Assembly: GCF_965363235.1 (NCBI RefSeq)
Contig: NC_134841.1
Span: forward strand, 60,161,078-60,225,077
From: Mytilus galloprovincialis
Taxonomy: Eukaryota; Mollusca; Bivalvia; Mytilida; Mytilidae
Length of the DNA stretch: 64,000 nt
Direction of reading: 5' to 3'
A model generated the notes under the pieces. It was not told the DNA's origin and did no database searches. It saw nothing but the letters and a program-made list of their open reading frames with translations. Positions 60,539 through 64,000 of the stretch are shown here, piece after piece (within the stretch, counting starts at the first letter, position 1; the number at the start of each line of letters is the position of its first letter). A program made the translations under genes and the position numbers.

Positions 60539-61694
60539 TAAACACATTTAATTCAATTCATTCAATATGTGAATGTGAGAATGTGCACAATACTAAAGAT
60601 GGGAACAGCCATCCCTTAGAAAAATATTCACTTTTAATTCAATATTCTTAGATATCTATAATACTAAAAGTGGTAGTTTTGCATATCTAATTGGATATTT
60701 ATTAAAAATATACTGACGTAAAAAGTGATGTGGTTCATGTGTATTGTTAATCTTTTGTAGCTACTATTTTCGTTCAAATATATATACAAGCAGTTCATAA
60801 AACATATTTACAAAACAGTAATCATGCATGGCATCATACGCCGCTACTCGCAGATCGAGATCGGGGCGAACCAGTGCGTCACATGGTTCTCTCTTTTTTT
60901 TCTCTCTCTTCCTTTTTCGTTTCAAAATCAACCTTTTCAAAACATGATCATAGAAAACCTTTTTGACCAATGTATATAGAAAAAGGGTACTTAATAAACA
61001 ATTTGATTCCATACAATGAAAAATATGAAAGCAGATTGAATTAAGTGTTTGAAATTGACATTGTTCAATCTATATATAGTTTGGGTGTACACAGATAAAT
61101 TACAATGATGACCATTGTTGTCAAAAAGTTTTCTCACGACATAATCTTAATCTTTATCCATGAAATATTTCCTAGTAACGCAAACACCACTAACGGGTGT
61201 CTCTTATAAAAATTATTTGCAAAGAATTCAAAATCTTATTTCCGAACATAATGCACTTCTAATAAAAATAAAAATAAAAATATTGAAACTTAAAGTAGTA
61301 CTCATAAGAAATAATGACTTTTGATACCAAACACTACTAAAATTCACAACTTCACACAACTTCACACATTTTTACAACATGACAGTCTACCTCATTACAA
61401 TGGAAAATACGCATTTATAAATGTTGATCTACTTCTGATTTTATGCTAAGTGTAAGAAGCCTGTCAAATTATGAATCTTCGATGAACGAATACTAAACTA
61501 GTGAGGTGATTAATGTGATTACAGATACCCCTGCCCTTAGTAACTTATAGATAATTTTTGTGTTTAGTGTTTCAAAACATTCCATAAATTTAATGATTTC
61601 AAAAAGCGGTTCTTGTTTATCATTTGGAAATCGCATAATCCTATCCTCTTTTCTCGAATCAGCATGATCAGCGAATAAGACTCATCACCAGGTT
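60539..61694. other. 3' flank, no gene seen
   Basis: AT-rich sequence after the repeat-protein gene. The minus-strand open frame at 61012-60764 is Lys-rich low-complexity and not supported. Confidence 0.4.
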
Positions 61695-61925
61695 TGTGCT
61701 TAAATTAGCAGCACGACGGGTGCCACATGTGGAGCTCGATCTGCTTACTCTTCTGGAGCACTTGTGATACGCCCAGGTTTTCGATATGTGTAGTTTTTTT
61801 TATCAGTCTTTAGTTTTCTATGGAGTTTTGTATATGTATTGTTTGTCTATTGGTCGTGTTTCGTTTTTTGGCATGCCGTTTTCAGTTTGTCGTTTACTTC
61901 CGGATGTGACAATAAATATAAAGTT
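61695..61925 (-). repeat. Dispersed repeat family B, minus strand
   Basis: AGCACGACGGGTGCCACATG, TGGAGCTCGATCTGCTTACTC, GTTTGTCTATTGGTCGTG and CAGTTTGTCGTTTACTTCC are the reverse complement of the block order at 300-535. Confidence 0.75.
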
Positions 61926-62390
61926 TTCTACAGATACAGCTGTACAGCATCATTTTGTATCTTTGGTAGAACCTTTTCTTCACTCATGATAGAGACATCA
62001 TTTTTTTTTTAAATCAAACAAGATATTATTTATTAAAATCGCTAAATATGGGATTGCATTCATTCCAGCTTATACATGGTCAAATATGAATAAAAGGAGA
62101 TATACAACAACGTAGGAGAGACTGTTACACTTTTTACCTGTCTGCCAGACACTACGGAATACTAGTATATATGTTTTCATTTAGATAAATCTTTTGCACA
62201 ATTTTAGTCAACTGACTTGTGAATTGAAGGTCAATTACAGTATAGAATAGGAAAACGGGTATCGAGATGCAAGAAGGTATTCACCAGACGGCAACAAAAA
62301 GACAAACGTAATCAGGATATCTAGATAGCAACATTATCATTGACATCGACGTGTGTCTATTCAACACGTCAAAATTAGTTACTCTCTTTG

Positions 62391-62485
62391 TAGTCCGAGA
62401 TTAATCTGACGTCCAACGTCTGTTTTGCCACGGCCACAGCTTGTCTGGCAAAACAGCCGTTGGACGTCAGAGTAATTTCGGACTA
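62391..62485. mobile_element. 95-bp foldback MITE with 9-bp TSD CTCTCTTTG
   Basis: TAGTCCGAGATTAATCTGAC, GTCCAACGTCTGTTTTGCCA pairs with the right arm (TGGCAAAACAGCCGTTGGAC, GTCAGAGTAATTTCGGACTA), with four mismatches in about 40 bases and a 15-base loop. CTCTCTTTG is duplicated exactly at 62382-62390 and 62486-62494. A 9-bp duplication is typical of Mutator-like transposases. Confidence 0.85.
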
Positions 62486-62494
62486 CTCTCTTTG

Positions 62495-63106
62495 AAAAAT
62501 GATAATACCATTATTATTATTATCATGTCCAGGGCTTAAAATTAACCGTGATTTATGACGGTTGATATTTGTTCAATCGCCGTGTAAATTTCTATTTTGA
62601 CGTTAGGAGTATTTTCTCGGTGAATTGGGAACTTAAAGTGGTACCGAAATCTACAGGGAGATAACTCTGTAAAAATCACATTTTATCGTTAGAAAAAACA
62701 GTTTCTCAATGATCAATAGGAGTGTTTGTTAAACTGATATATATCCAATAAAGGTGTGTGGTTCAAGTTTTTTATTTCTTATTTTTGACATGGGATCAAA
62801 CAGATATTTGTCAAAATTTTATTAAAACGATGCTAGCCGAATTAAATTTAGTCGAGGTGTTTAGATCTGTTTAGTACCACCTTAACAACTAATGAACAGC
62901 TGTTGCATGAGCGCTTGATACATCCGTCATGTGCATGCGCGTAGCTACGTTTACGTCAAAACGCACTTGAATTTTGAAAATGAAAAAAAAATATTAAAAA
63001 AATCAGAAAATCTGGTTAAAAGCACATCAGCCGTGTGATTCTTTTTGCGATGGATTGTAATTGTGAATAAAAAGGGACTGAATTTACTTTAATCAACTAG
63101 ATCCTA
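62495..63106. other. Intergenic sequence, no gene seen
   Basis: No repeat or exon recognised; probably the 3' flank of the minus-strand gene ending at 63107. Confidence 0.4.
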
Positions 63107-63433
63107 TTATAGATTTCTTCCAATTTTCTGTAAAAGTCTGAATCTACTTTGAATTCTGCGTACTTTTCTTATATTTATACAATTCATTATCTGCTGAGAT
63201 TCGATATGCGGTTTGCATTTTTTGTCGAGCCTGTGATTAATGTCTAAAAAGCGAGTCAAAGCGTCGTCGGCGGCGTCAATATTAATAAGATTTCGAATTG
63301 ATAAAGTGTTTTGAATGGCTCTCCGTGAAATTTTACGAAAGTTGGAAGAAAAATGTTCATGATCAAAAGAGTATCCAGAGCAATATAATAATGCTTTAAT
63401 TTTCCCGCATTTAACGGATAAAAGGTATTCTTT
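63107..63433 (-). CDS. Last exon of an unrecognised minus-strand gene
   Basis: Read on the minus strand, ATTAATTGCAG at 63434-63444 is a good acceptor and the exon runs 327 bases to TAA-containing sequence (stop at 63107-63109). In phase 0 it encodes 108 residues: KEYLLSVKCGKIKALLYCSG, YSFDHEHFSSNFRKISRRAI, QNTLSIRNLINIDAADDALT, RFLDINHRLDKKC and a basic end (RKVRRIQSRFRLLQKIGRN). Composition is that of a soluble, largely helical, basic domain. The rest of the gene lies to the right, within 63445-64000 or beyond the window. No family recognised. Confidence 0.5.
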   Translation of the reverse strand, partial: KEYLLSVKCGKIKALLYCSGYSFDHEHFSSNFRKISRRAIQNTLSIRNLINIDAADDALTRFLDINHRLDKKCKPHIESQQIMNCINIRKVRRIQSRFRLLQKIGRNL

Positions 63434-64000
63434 CTGCAATTAATAAGTGGTCACAGTTTGGGCTTAAAGTTTGTTTATTCTTAATTAAACATTTTACTAC
63501 TTTGTCAAACCTTTATCGAATTTGATAAAAGTTTGAAAGAAGTTTTTAAAATTTTGAAAGCTTTTGTTTGCCTTTATTTTCTGATCTTTACTCATAGCCG
63601 GACTTAATTTACGCAATTAATTGTTTTTTAATGATCAATTTATAAAACATCATAGATTGTCATGAAATATTGGCACACTTAAAAATTCTAGATGAAGAAA
63701 AAATATAAAAAGAGAATTTTAGTTTTTTTTAAAAACAATTTAAGGGACTGATAAACTGATTCACTTTTTGTGGGAAGAAATCATAGGTGTTCCAGGGAAT
63801 TTTTGTATTGCACCTGTTAGAATTAAATTTGCATGTCCATTAAAAGGTGCTTTTGTCGATTGTATGCTCACTCACGGCTCTCTTTAAACATATTTGAAAG
63901 TAATATTGGTTTGGACGTTTTCTCTAAAACCAATGACCACTAGCTTCCAGTTTAACACGATGAATAAGTTAAACATATTTCAAAATTAAACATAAAAATA

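Overview
The window looks like nuclear DNA of a bivalve mollusc, most likely a mussel close to Mytilus. It is AT-rich, genes have GT-AG introns, and most of the sequence is interspersed repeats. Several repeat families (the 'deletion-of-tail' family with the GTCTTTTGTAGACGAAAC core, the GATGTGGTATGATTGCC family and the GGAAATGGGGAATGTG family) match ones I remember from mussel genomic sequence. The species is inference; no marker gene fixes it.

Host genes. (1) 2931-4705, plus strand: the large last exon of a chitin synthase (EDRW, QRRRW and WGTRE motifs, seven membrane segments). Its upstream exons are outside the window. (2) 11953-10800 and 8908-8035, minus strand: short spliced exons of one or two small coiled-coil-rich genes, separated by a dead Tc1-like transposon. 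(3) 25268-33240, plus strand: a complete ten-exon gene for a 471-residue protein that I do not recognise; every splice phase checks out. (4) 58664-60538, plus strand: a 624-residue disordered protein with twelve 13-residue repeats and a basic helical C-terminus. (5) 63433-63107, minus strand: the last exon of an unknown gene running in from the right. Two weak candidate first exons lie near 45.8 and 46.9 kb.

The most notable object is a full-length non-LTR retrotransposon at 12661-18340. ORF1 joins an N-terminal RNase H domain, a coiled coil and a C-terminal SGNH esterase. ORF2 carries an APE endonuclease and a reverse transcriptase. The ORF2 frame has no ATG before the endonuclease. It opens inside the end of ORF1 in the -1 frame, beside a canonical slippery heptamer, which suggests an ORF1-ORF2 frameshift product. 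A 9-bp direct repeat brackets the insertion. Its 5' junction contains filler DNA copied from two nearby upstream segments. A 5'-truncated relative lies at 40841-42113 on the minus strand.

The rest of the window is mainly non-autonomous DNA transposons with terminal inverted repeats, several with clear target duplications (TACAA, TTTCT, TA, TTA, CTCTCTTTG), foldback elements, perfect hairpins, and about 130 copies of a 31-bp satellite at 51862-55948.
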